A stretch of DNA of 64,000 bases from Streblospio benedicti (Eukaryota > Annelida > Polychaeta > Spionida > Spionidae): assembly GCA_019095985.1 (NCBI GenBank), contig CM032665.1:30657593-30721592 (forward strand). The letters run 5' to 3'. A model generated the notes under the pieces. It was given only the letters and a program-made list of their open reading frames with translations. It was not told the DNA's origin and did no database searches. A program made the position numbers and the translations under genes. Shown piece by piece: positions 30,731 through 43,784 of this stretch. Positions within the stretch are counted from its first letter, which is position 1; every line of letters starts with the position of its first letter.

Positions 30731-33700
30731 ACATGACATACACCTACTTACACCACAGTTTCATAACTGAGTGTTCTGCACAGCAAAGCATCGTCTTTAA
30801 ACCAATAGGATGATCTATGACAAACAATACCACTGATTCAGCATTGATATGCAAACAGCCAAATACCTAACAACGTCAGCTTTCGATGACCTCTCGTCAT
30901 CTTCATCAGCACCCTCAGTATTGTTCTTGCATAAGGATAACACAAAAATTATCTCCAAAGTAAGAGAAGATGAAGAATGAGAATGGCCTCAGAACGCACG
31001 TATTGGCCCAGGACCATTCTAATCCTTAGAGCAAATCACATATCTCTGTGTGAATCTGATGTGTGGATGTACCGCTGGTAAAGCAGGATGGCCCACGACC
31101 AGCACTGCAACATTTACTGTAATCGCTGGCAGCAGAAACAAACAGCCCGATGCTAGAACAGGGTCAGTGGTTGAGTAGAGGTGGCCGGGTTAGACAGGTG
31201 GCCCTTCCACTGTATATAACTATGCACGGACCTGTGCACAGCTAATTTAGTGTTTGAATTAAATGCTGCTTGACATACGGACATTTGGCCCCAGGGAATC
31301 TTTGTGGTAACATCAAACGCGACCTAAATCCACTGACACAAATACTCTTGTATGTAATTGTATATGCTATTTCTGAAGGTCTGTGTACATGTATGATATA
31401 GCGGGTAGAAACAAATGGGAACCATTTGTTATCAGAACCATTCAGATGAAAAACCGGCTGTAATACAGTAGTTCCCACAGTCTGCACAAAAGTACATTAC
31501 CAGCAATCCTCTCATAAATGTAATGCTATTTCTGAGGGTTTACAATTTACAATATTACAATTTTGTGCATCATCTAAGTAGAGACCACCTTGTGTACTCT
31601 TAACACATCTTTCATACATGTAGGTCGTAATCACTGATGGGAAACAATATTTTATCAGAACTGTTAGGACAATATTTGCACACATGTGTACATGTAAATA
31701 TAATACTAAGTGTAATCTGTGTAATGTCGACACCTTTCTGACCTTTAGTAAAGGACAAAAGTGTCCACTTTAAAAAGGTACAATGTAAAGTTGCTAGGGT
31801 ACGATAACAGTGAATTGTGACTGTAAATGAGCACATTTACGCTTTTATTGGCTCACTTCGCAGGTGTGCACATGGACAAGTTGCACTGTAATAACAAAGA
31901 GAACAGTAGAGGCACCAACAGAAACCATGCTGAGACTAGACAAAGTAAAGTGGGAAAATTTGCCCAGGTACATTATGTCACCAAGTGATAGAGTACAGAA
32001 GTATTATCTGCAAGCCGGTCACAGATATGTTGTTCAGGGCTACAATCATCTTTCCAACACATATTTCTCAGTATAATGTAAAGTCTATACGACTAACATT
32101 CATAATAATTATAGCAATTAAGTATTTATTCGCAATCATACAATCTATTGAAAACACAGATGACAGTACATTTGGCAGCATCCTTTTCACACTATATTAT
32201 AGCCTTTCTCAACTCCCCGGGTAGCACACAGCATTGACAGACAAGGGCCTGATATTGTATGACAGAGTGACCTACTGATGTCATCTGTGACAAGCTTTAT
32301 TCTCCCGCCACATTACATGGGAAACAATAGCGAATTCACCATCTCCTGGTCACAACCTGTCTGCACAGTCTGTGCTGTCTGTATGGACCTTGAAATATGG
32401 ACAAAGAGTATCAAAATGCTTTCTGTTTATGATAATAATAGTAAATTGCAATGACCTAATGCACCCACCCATACAATATCACCTCCCATCCTCGCTTCTT
32501 CTTGTCAACAAATAAAAACGCTACTTACATACTTCTGGATATTGCTGGACAAGATGCTTACCTCGAAAACAAGAAAAAATATACATAAATGTCATGGCAC
32601 AAAATTCACGAAAAGTATTTGTTATTACGGAGGTGGCAAGTCAATAAACAGCCGAGCCCAGACAGACCTACATCCCGTTACCATGGCAGCCTGGGAGGAA
32701 ATAGCGGCCCACTGAGCCGTGAACTTTCTAAACCAACGCCGTGGGTGAACTCCCCCAGCCCAGGGCCAGCGGGAGGTCTTTATTCTGCAGTCTATAAATT
32801 AGCATGAGAGACAATAAACATGAGTGAGCGGGTAATTGGTTTGGCCTCGGCTGTGTTAGGCCGACGACTCGGTTTACAATGTCTGGTCTGGGGGAGCTTT
32901 CTACAGGCTATGGTGTTTCACATTTAGTTATACCTATTTAGTTTCCTTCATATTAAAACATCCATACAGAATACAACTCCTTTGTCAATGTGCATAGCTT
33001 TTACTAACTCTTAACAGGCTTTGGTTTAAATATCATCTGGGTAAGCCGAGACATTTAGACTAGTGCTGTTTCTGAATGCAATGATCACAACTTTCAATAA
33101 TCTTTTTAAATGATATTCAGGGCCTTGACAAACGCTTTGCCAGGGGATACCTAGAGACGTGACATTTCATATTCCTTGGTCTTCATTTCCTCATTTCTAT
33201 CTTTCAGACGTACTGATGAAAACACAGTTGCACCTCTCACTCTTTTTTTCATATTTTTTGTTTGGAAACAGAAAACCGTGACCGACAGGTTTATTCCCAC
33301 CACCTTTTTCTCCTCAGCTTTATTACCAGCGTTGTTAGTAAACTCCTGCCGCTATGTAACAGTTGAATGACGCCTACACTTTTTTCTCCTTTCTTCCTGT
33401 TTTTACTCCCCAGTGATTGGTTTATTTCCTTGTACTTTGTATGTGTGACTTTACAGACTATTTCCTCATTTGCGTAATTGTTACATACTTAAGTATTTTT
33501 TTGCTACTACATGTATCTCAGATATTTGTGTTCCTTTTTTTTCCCTTTTCCCTTTTTCCCCTTCTAGTGATTGAATTCATGTGTCTAATATTTCAGTTTA
33601 TCTGTGGGGGTCAAATCGGTTTGTAGATCTCAGCGATCCCTTATTGCAAACTTTTCTTACAGCAAATCGCAGTTTATAATGTACATAAACACATTTATTT

Positions 33701-33794
33701 ACTTCTGCTCCAATTTTCAAAGCATATGATTCGAAGTCTGTACAATTTACAGCAAACCATTAGCATAAATTATTTGCTTGCGTGCAAACAGACT

Positions 33795-33900
33795 GTTGTG
33801 GGTTTTGACGTATGTTTTTTATCGTGATGTGTATTGTATCGCCAACAAAGTATCGTGATGTGTATTGTATCGTTGCTCAAGCGTATCGTTACAGGCCTAG
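33795..33900. mobile_element. hAT-like terminal fragment
   Basis: TATCGTGATGTGTATTGTAT is present twice (33820 and 33849), followed by GCGTATCGTTACAGGCCTAG. Read on the minus strand this is CTAGGCCTGTAACGATACG, similar to hAT-type termini. No transposase seen. Confidence 0.45.
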
Positions 33901-35544
33901 TTGTTTGTCCTGCTGACGAGTAGCACTCTTCCACCTAATCCTGACCCTGCCATGATCATTGTAAACCTTTTTGGTCAAGGGGCATCTCTATAGTACATGA
34001 ATTACACTACTCCTTCAAATTCTACGAGCCTCGTGAGGTCCGTAATGTTACATATACTCCAGCTGGCAAGAGAGAAAACCAGGACATCAGTTCAGCGCCA
34101 GTTTTATGGTATATTAGCCGAGTTGTTTTTGTCGTCAGTGCTACATCAGTACAGCGTCTAGACAGAACGTCACCCACATACTCTGGCTGCCAGAACAGTT
34201 CACTAAAACAGCAGCTCTGTTCAAACAAGACCACTTCTGCCAGTCTCCACTGTCTCGTGCCTCCATAAAGAGGCCGTTGCAAACATCCATAGAGAGACCC
34301 AATGTCTACATGTATGTCTCTTTAGACCACTTGAGGCCCCCGTGTGGTGTAACTGACAGGTTCAACTGGACCTGAACATCTCACATGTCTTTGCTTTTCT
34401 TTCATCTCTGTAAGAGTCCCAGGAATTCAGCCAGGTTTTTGCTCCGAGTGCTGGAGTCTCACTTCCCCGACTGTGAACTTATATTTCTCAACTTCACAGA
34501 AGTGCTGCTTTTTGGTTGGTTTAAGAACGAGCAATAGTACAGTGAATATCCTCAACGATGCTGTCACAAATCCTTCCTTTGTAGAGGGTTTCTGTTGTTT
34601 ACTCCGTAAGATACTTATATATTATAACCTAATGCATGAGAAGAGTTTCCGTTATTCAGTTTTTCCGTTTTTCACTCTTTCGTTGTTGAGGATATTCACT
34701 GTAAATTCAAGCAAAAATGAGAAATTTTCCAGCATGATAATAAATGTTTGTGCTCAGGACTGAAGCGTTTTTCGCCGTAAGGCACCATGATTAGCAGGAA
34801 AACACAGCCTTGACGCACTCCAGTGTCAAGTGGCCTCAAGTGGCCCCACACCGGACGACCAAGGACTCCCACATAAACACTTTAAACATTACGCGCATTT
34901 ATAACCAACTTTGAACAAAACAATCTTGTTTACAAATTTCCACATGGGTATAATGTGCCTATGACCTGGTGTAACTGATGAGTCCACTAAGTCATTATAG
35001 CTGTTACTACCGGGCTGTGGGAATGGGTAAAATTTCCTGAGGCCTCTCAATAATGTGCAAACAAAACAAGTAGCCTTTTTGTAAACTCTGAAAGTTTCCA
35101 GGACGAGCTTAATTAAAAAACCTCTTGGGGGTCGTAGGTGACTCTCTCATCATTGCTATTCAAGACCAAAATATTCATACAGCATTGCCAAATTCAATTT
35201 TGTTCCTTGTATCATATACATGTACTATAAACTATGTTGACATGTCTGTCGTATTAGAATAAAATTGAGGTCAATTACCACATGATCAGGAAAATGAACC
35301 CAAACATCGAAACTCATCAAGATTTATGTGGATTTCTGCATAACAAATGCTGCCTTTTTTATCCGTTTGTCCAATTGTGACATACACATGCCACGTTACA
35401 TTCCGTGTAAAACGTAAAACGTTGTCAGTTAACAAGGTTAGTCTTCAAAAAATTTGTAAACAAAGCACTTGTGTAAAAAGAGTCCATGGCACGGCCAGGT
35501 GAATTATGAACGGAAACAGGCATTAAAGTACATCACTTAGTTAC

Positions 35545-35705
35545 CACAGATTGGACAGACAAATCTGGTTGCTTTCCAAAGATCAGTGAGGTCGCTGGGG
35601 TCATTCTCATTGACTGTCAGTATGGTGTAGGTGGTGATAGAGACCAGCGTAGATGCTGTCAGGCTAGAATGTAGGTAGTTGACCTCCGGTCTGCTTAAAT
35701 ATGAT
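35545..35705 (-). CDS. Candidate exon, unknown gene
   Basis: A 161-base stretch has a good acceptor (TTCTCTCTATAG) and a possible donor (CTGTG/GTAACT), and is open in one frame: SYLSRPEVNYLHSSLTAS…VNENDPSDLTDLWKATRF…CPIC. Codon third positions are GC-rich compared with the surroundings. I see no partner exon and no family. It does not match the missing part of Chsy. Confidence 0.3.
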
Positions 35706-36386
35706 CTATAGAGAGAACAGTTCAAGAAACTCAGACATTCAAAATCAATGGTAGAATCTCCCAATGTGAACAACTGCAGAAAGAGGTATGAAAATGTTCA
35801 TTTAACTAGAATATTCCCATCACTAATGTTTTCTAACGTCAATATAGTCATAAAATAAAGCTTTTCTGAGCTTTTTTCACTTTATTTTCTCTTATGTTTC
35901 ATTTAACTATGGTAAGAGCACTTCATACTCAGAAAGAGGACCTAAAAAAAGATGAATACGTTAGGATCGTGGAGACGGCTCATGATACATTTTGCCGAAT
36001 CCTTTTTCATTTTTGAAATAAAATATGTTTAACCAATATTCTAGGATTCAGTCTGTGCCCGTATAACACAGGTTGCACTGTATGTGTGGCTTTATTCACT
36101 GTCCCTCCTGTAACTCTACCAGCCTAATCCAGGTCTGGGAGCAGAACACAGCACAGGCAGCTAGATACAGGAGAACCGCCAAGAGAGGCAGCCTCTCTAG
36201 AAATCACTATCTCTCCATAGTTACTGATTTCATGAATCATATTTCAATGAAGATTTAATAGCAAAGAGAATATTTACAAATGAGCATCATGTCTTCACAT
36301 GTGACGAATTGAATCAATGTCTAGATATCGTCTTTTTAAAGACGTTTTACTGAACTACACTATAATCCTAATACATAGTGGCAAAA

Positions 36387-36415
36387 AAGATACTGATTTG
36401 GTAAATCAGTATCTT
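36387..36415. repeat. Perfect 13-bp hairpin
   Basis: AAGATACTGATTT and AAATCAGTATCTT flank a 3-base loop. Confidence 0.8.
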
Positions 36416-37056
36416 GACTAATACTACACAACTGTATTGTAAACATCACACAATATTGGTTTGAAAAAAGAAACATACAAAGACAGTTGAATGAAACATT
36501 CAAACTCTAGAAGTCTGAAGTTCATGAAATTGGCTGGAGAATTGATATCTTAGAGAAATGGTAAAATAAATTTCTTTCCTAAAGTTAAAAGAACCAAATC
36601 CATGTAGTCAAATACTAGAGAAGGATTTTTGAGTAGTGTTTTTTATCACATTAGACACATATGATAAATTCAGATGCTATGAAATATACACTTCAAAAAA
36701 AAAATCTTTCTCAAATGTTGTAATGAGTGTCACCATTGGCATCAATGCGCGATGTCATGTAATTTTGGCATCAAGATATCTAATCTGCTGCCTCGTGTAG
36801 CTATGAAACTGCATGATTTCAAAATACATCATTGTTTCAAATTTATACTGCAGATTTAGGCTAGTTGAAAAGACTGTGTCCAACCAATGAATGCTCCGCT
36901 AATGGTTTTTGCACACACAAACTTGTGGCTATAAAAAAAACACATGAAAATGTCATTTTGGGGCGTAAAAAACGCGAGCATGTGTCTCCAGCATTCAGAC
37001 AATTCACTGATCTGCCATTTGCTGCCTCTCTGTGAGACCTCTACAGCTAGCGGTAA

Positions 37057-37377
37057 GGGTCTGGCTGATCCAGACTAGCGTCCACTCCACTCCCCCTCAA
37101 TCTGCCAGTCGATTTCTGCATCCATAATCCGCACGTTTATCTGTATTTTCTCCCACTGATCCCCCGGCAGTTTCTCAAACAACTGTTGTGTCATCAAGCA
37201 ATACACAAGCTTTCTAATGGAAATAATCATGCACGATCGTAGTGCCAACATAACCCACCAGTGGCGCAGATCAGTGATGTACAACTGTGTATCAAATACA
37301 CAGTTGCTAAAAATCGTAGAACCATTGCCACCACACGTGGCGTGCATGCCTGTAGGTAGTCTCGATCAACCAGACCC
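37057..37377. mobile_element. 321-bp DNA element with 21-bp terminal inverted repeats
   Basis: The left end GGGTCTGGCTGATCCAGACT is inverted at the right end (AGTCTCGATCAACCAGACCC) with two mismatches. A minus-strand open frame inside (…LFEKLPGDQWEKIQINVRIM…) may be a transposase or captured fragment. It ends about 100 bases before the next exon. Confidence 0.65.
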
Positions 37378-37475
37378 TGTGGTACTACGACTCAGGGAAG
37401 AAACGATAAAGACTGTCCAAAATATTCCCAGAATGCACTTGTAGCCACCTGGTGTCTCCATGTGTTATTGTGCAG

Positions 37476-39599
37476 GGATTCCCGTCCGTGCCGCCGTGCC
37501 CGGACCTGGTGGGCTGGGACCTGCAGGTGGCTGGGATCGCGGCCCTCGCTGTCGGCTCGATCGTCACAGCTGCCGGTAAGCACAGCACATCGTAGGTCAG
37601 CCCGTAAATGGAAATGTTGTTGTCTGGTTTATGGTCTTCTTCCCTGCTAGGATCAAACAACTCTACACCAGGTCATTGGCATTTTTGTCCTACTCTATTT
37701 TCTCAACTCCCCCAGGAGTGTAGAGCACATCGCAACCGTAGCGCAGATGTGCTAATCACTCACATTAGCGTTCACTCGCCTGGCCTGTACCTATTTAATG
37801 TATGAGCCATGGAGCAGTGTGCAACTGTTTAGGTATGGGTTTGCTCAACACCCACCACCAACCATTTGTGAACATGACTTCAATCCTATGAGATAAACAT
37901 GGTATCTTTAAACTACTATACAGCAAAAGTTGCAAAAATGAGTATGTACAAATCATATTCAGTATACGACTCGCCAAAACATCCTTGATGTTGTCAAGAA
38001 CGCCTTGTGATTTTTGCACCCCCTACTATTATTAGAGTCCACATTAGTCCTGTGTTCACCTACCAGCGATCGTCGACAGGTCCGGTGCTGCTGGGAGCCG
38101 CCTGCGCCGTGTTGGTCGTGGCTGCCGGCAAACTGACCTTTGACCTCGTCCACGACCCCGGCCAGGGCGCGGTCAGAACAGCGCTGTACTTGGTCTCACT
38201 ACTCGACTTCAGACGTAAGCTCCTTGTGGCACTATGTAACTCCTCGTCTTTCATGGTTACTCTGTGATACATGCCCATAAGCACATCCAGGGGGCGCACG
38301 TCCCCCATTTTCCCACCAAAATACTTCATTTTCATAGGGTTTTTGGCACGTCCACCATCGACCTTGTGTATGAAACCCATGAAATCCTTGAAGTGGGCCC
38401 TTTTCTAAAAACCTGGATCTGGGATTGACATTGGCTCACTGTGGAGTGTCCATTACTGTCCAAGTCCTTAACTTTGACTGATTTGCATGCAAGGTATTGA
38501 TTCAGTCTCCCAGCTAAGGTCTCAATATTAAACTACTCTTCAGCAGGACTAGTTAGATCAAGAAGCTACTAGTCCTCCCTCAAAGTTACTCGTCCTGACA
38601 AGTTGCCAAACGTGTTTTGGCTCAGCAGCTAGTCGTATACAAAACGAGTGAATTCAGCACGAGTCCTCCCCAATGTCTACTTGTCTGGACGAGGGGATGA
38701 GTGACTAAATGGGAAATTGGGATAACAAAATCTTGTCAGAAAATACTTAGATTTTCGCATTTGATTTCAGCATACATAAAGAGAATGCGCATGAAGAAAA
38801 ACGAAAGTGATGAGCGACTGGGGGAACCTGAGGCTGGAAGCTTTCAGGAGGCACGACAGTCACCAAACCGTAGGCGATACCTCTCTCTGGAGGAAGAACA
38901 TTCACCAAGCAGTACGGGAGATCTTTCTCTGGAGGACGCCCCGCAGCAAAAGTTAGTGGTTTTTGTTCGTAAATTAATTGGATTTTCATACAAAAAAATG
39001 TAATTTGCAAATGACTGAGGTATGAGCTTTAAGAAAAACTGGCATAGCACAGTAAAAATATATTGGTTAAAATATGACAATCAAAACACAAATCATACAG
39101 AATCTTAGAATATTTGGTATCATAAACAAGTCTCATACCAACGCAGTTGTACCATAATATGTTAGATTTATAAGTTGAGCAGCAGCACTTCTTCTCATGA
39201 AAATCATTGTCTGATCACTGCTGTGAGAATTAAATTGAAATTGTAAAAGTTGATCTTCAATACAGATCATAATATGTCCATCTACATACTTTTCATACTT
39301 TGCTTGGGAGAACATTGAGAGTAGAATGACATACTTTTCAATACATGTACATTACGGTCAAATTTTTTTGCCACAAGTTCGCAATATTATTTATTTTTTG
39401 TACTGGTAATAATTTCTTTTTCTTCATTTACAAAAGTAGTTTAACCATAATCGAGTAGACTTTGATAGTAATGACACAGTAATAAAACAATCTTAAACTT
39501 GCTGCTATACTGTGTTTCTGTAGCGTGGAGCCGGCTGCCTCCCTGAGACTGGATGATGCCCGGAGGCTGAGCAGACGGATGCGCTACGACACGTTTTGA
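37476..39599 (+). CDS. Small membrane protein, four last exons, unknown family
   Basis: Exons 37476-37575, 38080-38214, 38771-38951 and 39524-39599 have GT-AG borders and join in frame to 163 residues and TGA. Exon 1 (GFPSVPPCPDLVGWDLQVAG…) and exon 2 (GPVLLGAACAVLVVAAGKLT) carry two hydrophobic segments separated by only a few residues, a hairpin-like arrangement. The rest is hydrophilic: KRMRMKKNESDERLGEPEAG, two similar Ser/Glu motifs (YLSLEEEHSPSS, DLSLEDAPQQ) and an Arg-rich end, RRLSRRMRYDTF. The N-terminus is not determined; GGA at 37476 is an exon border, not a start. The layout recalls small two-pass TMEM proteins such as TMEM174/171, but I cannot assign it. AATAAA at 39892-39897 fits the 3' end. 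Confidence 0.7.
37655..37862 (-). mobile_element. SINE copy, minus orientation
   Basis: From CACCAGGTCATTGGCA to GTTTGCTCAACACCCACCAC it is the complement of the SINE body at 61236-61485. It lies in the first intron of the small membrane gene. Confidence 0.7.
38285..38415 (-). mobile_element. Degraded ATCCAGG MITE
   Basis: ACATCCAGGGGGCGCAC, TCCCACCAAAATACTTCATT, CATGAAATCC and CCTGGATCTGG are the complement of the intact copy at 43954-44114. The ends are eroded. Confidence 0.65.
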
Positions 39600-39891
39600 T
39601 CCTCACGTCTCGTTTAAATGCACTGCTTTTAGTTATTTTTTCATCTATTCGTTTATTTTCTTTCCAACATACTTGTATACTTATTACCCAGTGCTAATGA
39701 TCAGTTAAATGTGAAAATGTCTGTACATTGGTTTTGTAACGAAAAAAAAATGTCTGCAGTCGTTCAAATTTGCTGGCATCATGTCGAAAATTGCAAGTTT
39801 TCAAGCTTATGTATTCTTACAATTTGTGATTTTATAGAATATATCCTTTAAAGCAGTTGTAATTTTTTATACGTAGAATCGTTTTTACTGA

Positions 39892-39897
39892 AATAAA
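39892..39897 (+). promoter_or_regulatory. Polyadenylation signal (small membrane gene)
   Basis: AATAAA about 290 bases after the stop of the four-exon gene, followed by T-rich sequence. Confidence 0.55.
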
Positions 39898-40203
39898 ATG
39901 TCTTTAAAAATTATTTTCATCTTGTTATTGTTAAGCACAAACACTATTTGACTATATTTTTACCCTAGAATGCGACCACCTTACAAAGCCGCGTATTCCC
40001 TTCTGTTGGCACTTCACTGGCACCAGCAACAATACAATCTAAGATAACGACTGTTAGATAAATGAAGAGAGAATATTTTCTTTGGTTTACACTTATTTGC
40101 AATACAGTCACAAAAGTATTACTACACAACAGTAAAAACGCATTAAAAAGTGCCATAATAAAACATTCACAAATGAATTTCATAAAAATCAAAATATTTC
40201 CTT

Positions 40204-40290
40204 ATAAAAGTTCATTTGTAGTGTAAATCATATAATTCAATAGTAAATTTATTGTAGTTGTTTAAATGAATTTTCTATTGAATTAAAATT
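40204..40290 (+). mobile_element. Fragment of palindromic AT-rich MITE
   Basis: TTATAAAAGTTCATTTGTAG-TGTAAATCATA and following bases match 60017-60061 of the element at 60.0-60.2 kb. Confidence 0.6.
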
Positions 40291-40454
40291 GAAATAGATA
40301 TAAAGAAAACGACGTTCACACATTGTTTCACTCATAATCAACACTCCAGATGACAAAGTCTACATGATGGAGGCTGATGTTGTGGGAGCTGAGGGGGCCG
40401 CAAAGTTTCTGAATCTCCAAAAAATGTAAATGCAAATGTCTTCCCTGCTATGCA

Positions 40455-40640
40455 GGATAAGACGACTACATTCACACCAGGTCATTGGCAGCATCCTTGT
40501 CACGCTGTATCTTTCTCAACTCCACGGGAGCATACAGCTCATTGTAACAGTAGCACATATATGCTTATCAAATATACATTAGTGTTCACTTGCCAGAATT
40601 GTACTCAAACAATCATTGTGAATTCATGTGTATCTCTCTT
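40455..40640 (-). mobile_element. SINE copy, minus orientation (diverged)
   Basis: ACACCAGGTCATTGGCAGCA, TTTCTCAACTCCACGGGAGC and CATTAGTGTTCACTTGCC match the SINE family; the head is missing. Confidence 0.6.
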
Positions 40641-41614
40641 ACACTGCCTCTACGCAGCCTAACAATATCCACAATATTTCAATAACTTGTTTATTATATG
40701 ATAAGCCCCAAATTTATGAGGATCCAAACAATGAGTTTGTACCAAATCATTCTACATAACGATGCTAAATACTGCACTCAAAACAGCACCGATAACTTGA
40801 TAAAATCAGCTGATTTCTCGCTAAATTGTATTCCAACTGAGAATGGTTTGACATTGCTCCAGTAACTGTAACAACCAAAGTAAGCAATTAAAAGCAAACA
40901 TAATCTTATAAAATAAATTCAGCATATTATGGAGCGTTACATTTTGCATACATAAATGCTCGATGCTATTACCCCAATCATATCTTGCACGCACAAGTGA
41001 CTTTTATCCATATTATTTTAAGAAAACAGAGGATTCAAAGCACGAAAATAGCGTATAATCCAATCGTGAGGGCTCGGTAAGGGGGTGGTAAGTAGTGATG
41101 TATTCGTCTTCCCTCACCCGACTCACACAAGCGAGGGGAGTTCCCTGTGGTTAAAAGCTCATGGTGTCGTCAACTGTTCTTTCTCAGACATAACACAATA
41201 ATTGCAAACTATAAAATCGTCTTAGTTTCAAAACACAAAATGCTGTTAACATTTTCATATGGTAATGTTTTTCAATACTGCAGTGAAGTAATTTCATATT
41301 GCATCAAACCATAGAAGTTGATGATACTTTTCATCTTACAAATCTTAAAAAGCACTGATCAAGAACTTTTTTGGTATCCATTTGCACACTAACAACAAAA
41401 ATATTTGCAAGTTGAAGGTGAACAAAATTGACATCCGACTAAAGACCTTGGCTGCAAATCTTCACAAAGTGAGTTTTCACAAAAATACAAGTGACAGTAC
41501 CACAATAAGATCTATTCGTTAAAATCACTCATTAAAAAATTGCTCGAAAGCGACTGAGGAATACCAGGACATTTTTACATTTTCTAACCGCTCTATCTGT
41601 TTCTTCTAGTCACC

Positions 41615-42300
41615 ATGGAAGTAGGCGACAAGCGCCATCGCAGGCTCCTGTACGTCTGCACGGCCTTCGCACCGTACATTCAATACCGATGCCTCATCTC
41701 TTTGTGCATCACTTTGGCGGAGTTCCGCCGAGTACGGCTCTACATCGCCAATCCTGCGGCTCGACCACGGCTTCGGGGGCAACGATTCCAACGCGGCTAC
41801 GACTTGGACAACGTCTTGGCCCTCCTCGGACTGGCAGGCGTGTGGGAGTGGTTCTTGGAACGGGTACGGTAAAGTTTCACAATAGAATACGTTCATGTTT
41901 CTGTCCCCGGCCTTCATGAAGAAGCATGAACCTCGATACAATAAACCAATCAGAGCCTTGTGTCTAAAAGTGAACTGGAAAAACTGTGTATGGACGGTTG
42001 TGCTGCTGGTCTCTATGAAGCTATGGTTTTATTAAATGATTGTCTACATTATTAGAGGTTAAGCTACAATAAGTAAATAATAATTTCTTGCATCCACTAT
42101 CCATAATGGTCCACAAAGTCATTTCCCATCTTATTATAACATGAAAATGTGTTAACAATATTGTAAATTTGTAAACATGAAAACATAAATCGATTGTTGA
42201 TTAGTTACAAATTTCTGTTTCTTTGTAGATGGTCATCGGTGCACCCTTCATCGCGCTCTATCTCATCTATAGTCACTTCTCAGCTGAGCAAACTTATTGA
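41615..42300 (+). CDS. Small membrane protein A, two exons
   Basis: Exons 41615-41863 and 42229-42300 encode 106 residues. The start is chosen for its strong context (GTCACCATGG) just after an acceptor-like TTCTTCTAG at 41609, so an upstream non-coding or coding exon is possible. Exon 1 reads MEVGDKRHRRLLYVCTAF, then EFRRVRLYIANPAARPRL and GYDLDNVLALLGLAGVWEWF; exon 2 is a hydrophobic segment, MVIGAPFIALYLIYSHF, plus a short tail SAEQTY. The donor is CGG/GTACGG in phase 0; reading into the intron would stop within three codons. It has a tandem paralogue 2.5 kb downstream. AATAAA at 42346-42351. No family recognised. Confidence 0.65.
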
Positions 42301-42345
42301 CAGAGGCTGATATGTACAATGGACAGTGTTAAGAACTAGACGTGA

Positions 42346-42351
42346 AATAAA
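42346..42351 (+). promoter_or_regulatory. Polyadenylation signal (membrane protein A)
   Basis: AATAAA 46 bases after the stop, followed by an A run. The paralogue has AATACA at the matching place, a weaker signal. Confidence 0.55.
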
Positions 42352-43784
42352 AAAAACTTAACCGTTAAAAGTTTTCAAAAGTCTTTTCCATGATTGTGCA
42401 TGGCCTGTGTTATATCTATATCATATGTCTGCCCACTTAGGAATTAGGAATCGATATTTTTTAACATTTCAACAGGATATTAATTATTATTGAATTATTT
42501 GTATCCAGAACAAGTTCTGAGTTTGTTTCAATCAAAAATTGTTTTTTAGACTTAAATTTTATAATTTTTTAAGTTTTTACTCACCCAAATAGTTTTTATG
42601 TAGATTATTTAATAAATAGATGTATAAAATAAATATTTACACAAAATGATCCTGCTTTGTATTACAAACATCTGACACCCTTACACTGGATACTTTGCTT
42701 TGAACACGTCCAACAGTATACGGTACATATGAAAAAATTAATCACAATTCTAAAAGAATGTGATAATAAAATATTTGATGAAATTATTAGAGAAACAGAG
42801 ATATAAAGATTTAGTTCACAATCCATCCGTTTAAAGGAACAATTAAAACAACCACACAAATAACAATATTTCCTAATGGTTTAAGGTTGATAGAAAAATA
42901 AAATTATAAAAAATAAGTATCTTTTTTAAAATTTAAAATATTCACAAGACAATAATAGTACAGTGGCTTTCTCTCTAATTTTATTCTGGGATTGAATTTT
43001 ATAAAGAACAGGATTTTAAGATGTAAGTATTGTATTGATGTATTTGTACATCTTCCCTCATCCGATTGGCACAAGCTAAGGCAGTTTTCCGTGGTTAAGA
43101 CCTAAAACTCAGGTAGTCAACTATTCTTTCCAGAAGACATAACACAATAATTGCAAACTATAAAATCGTCTTAGTTTCAAAACAAAAAAAGCTGTCAACA
43201 TTTTCATATGGTAATGTTTTTCAATACTGCAGTGAAGTAATTTCATATTGCATCAAACCATAGAAGTTGATATTTTCATCTTATAAATCTTAAAAAGCAC
43301 CGATTGAGAACTTTTTAACGTCCATTTATGCATAACAACATCAATATTTACAAGTTGAAGGTGAACAAAATTGACATCCGACTAAAGACCTTGGCTGCAA
43401 ATCTTCACAAAGTGAGTTTTCACAAAAATAAAAGTGACCGTATCACGATAGGATCTATTCAATAAGATCACTGATTAAAACAAAATTTGAAAGTGATTGA
43501 AATTGGCCTCTGTAGTGAAAAATATATTTGTTTTCCATTCAAATAAATTCTACAGTAAATTGAATTTTAATCTGTAAAATTGTTTCTGTCCATAAGTAAT
43601 TAATGTGATTACCTTTACTCATAGCAAAACTATATAGCGGTTTTAGTGTCCACTTCATACATACAAAAGGACGTTCCCGAGCATGTTTGTGTTTAGCTTT
43701 TATGACGTAATTTTTGTTTCCGGCCCTTTAACAGGTTACTTTACCCTATGACGTTTATACATTTTCTAACAGCTCTCAGGACCA

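Larger units (their letters stand above)
23900..35500. other. Long non-coding stretch
   Basis: No convincing gene. GC-richer islands at about 27770-27900, 28700-28900, 30180-30350 and 32640-32880 (the last with TAATTGG and TAAATTAG homeodomain-type cores) could be regulatory, but no comparison is possible here. A minus-strand open frame at 26139-26519 lies in repeat-like sequence and matches nothing I know. Confidence 0.35.
41092..43020 (+). repeat. Tandem duplication, copy 1
   Basis: A 1.93-kb unit with a two-exon gene, shared flanks (CATAACACAATAATTGCAAA, TTTTCATATGGTAATGTTTT, GACATCCGACTAAAGACCTT) and a shared downstream stretch ending TAAAGAACAGGATTTTAA. It abuts copy 2 directly. Confidence 0.85.

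Noticed and set aside
36073-36258. Plus-strand frame with LIQVWEQNTAQAARYRR
   Set aside because: Some coding character and an acceptor-like CTACCAG, but no donor, partner exon or family.
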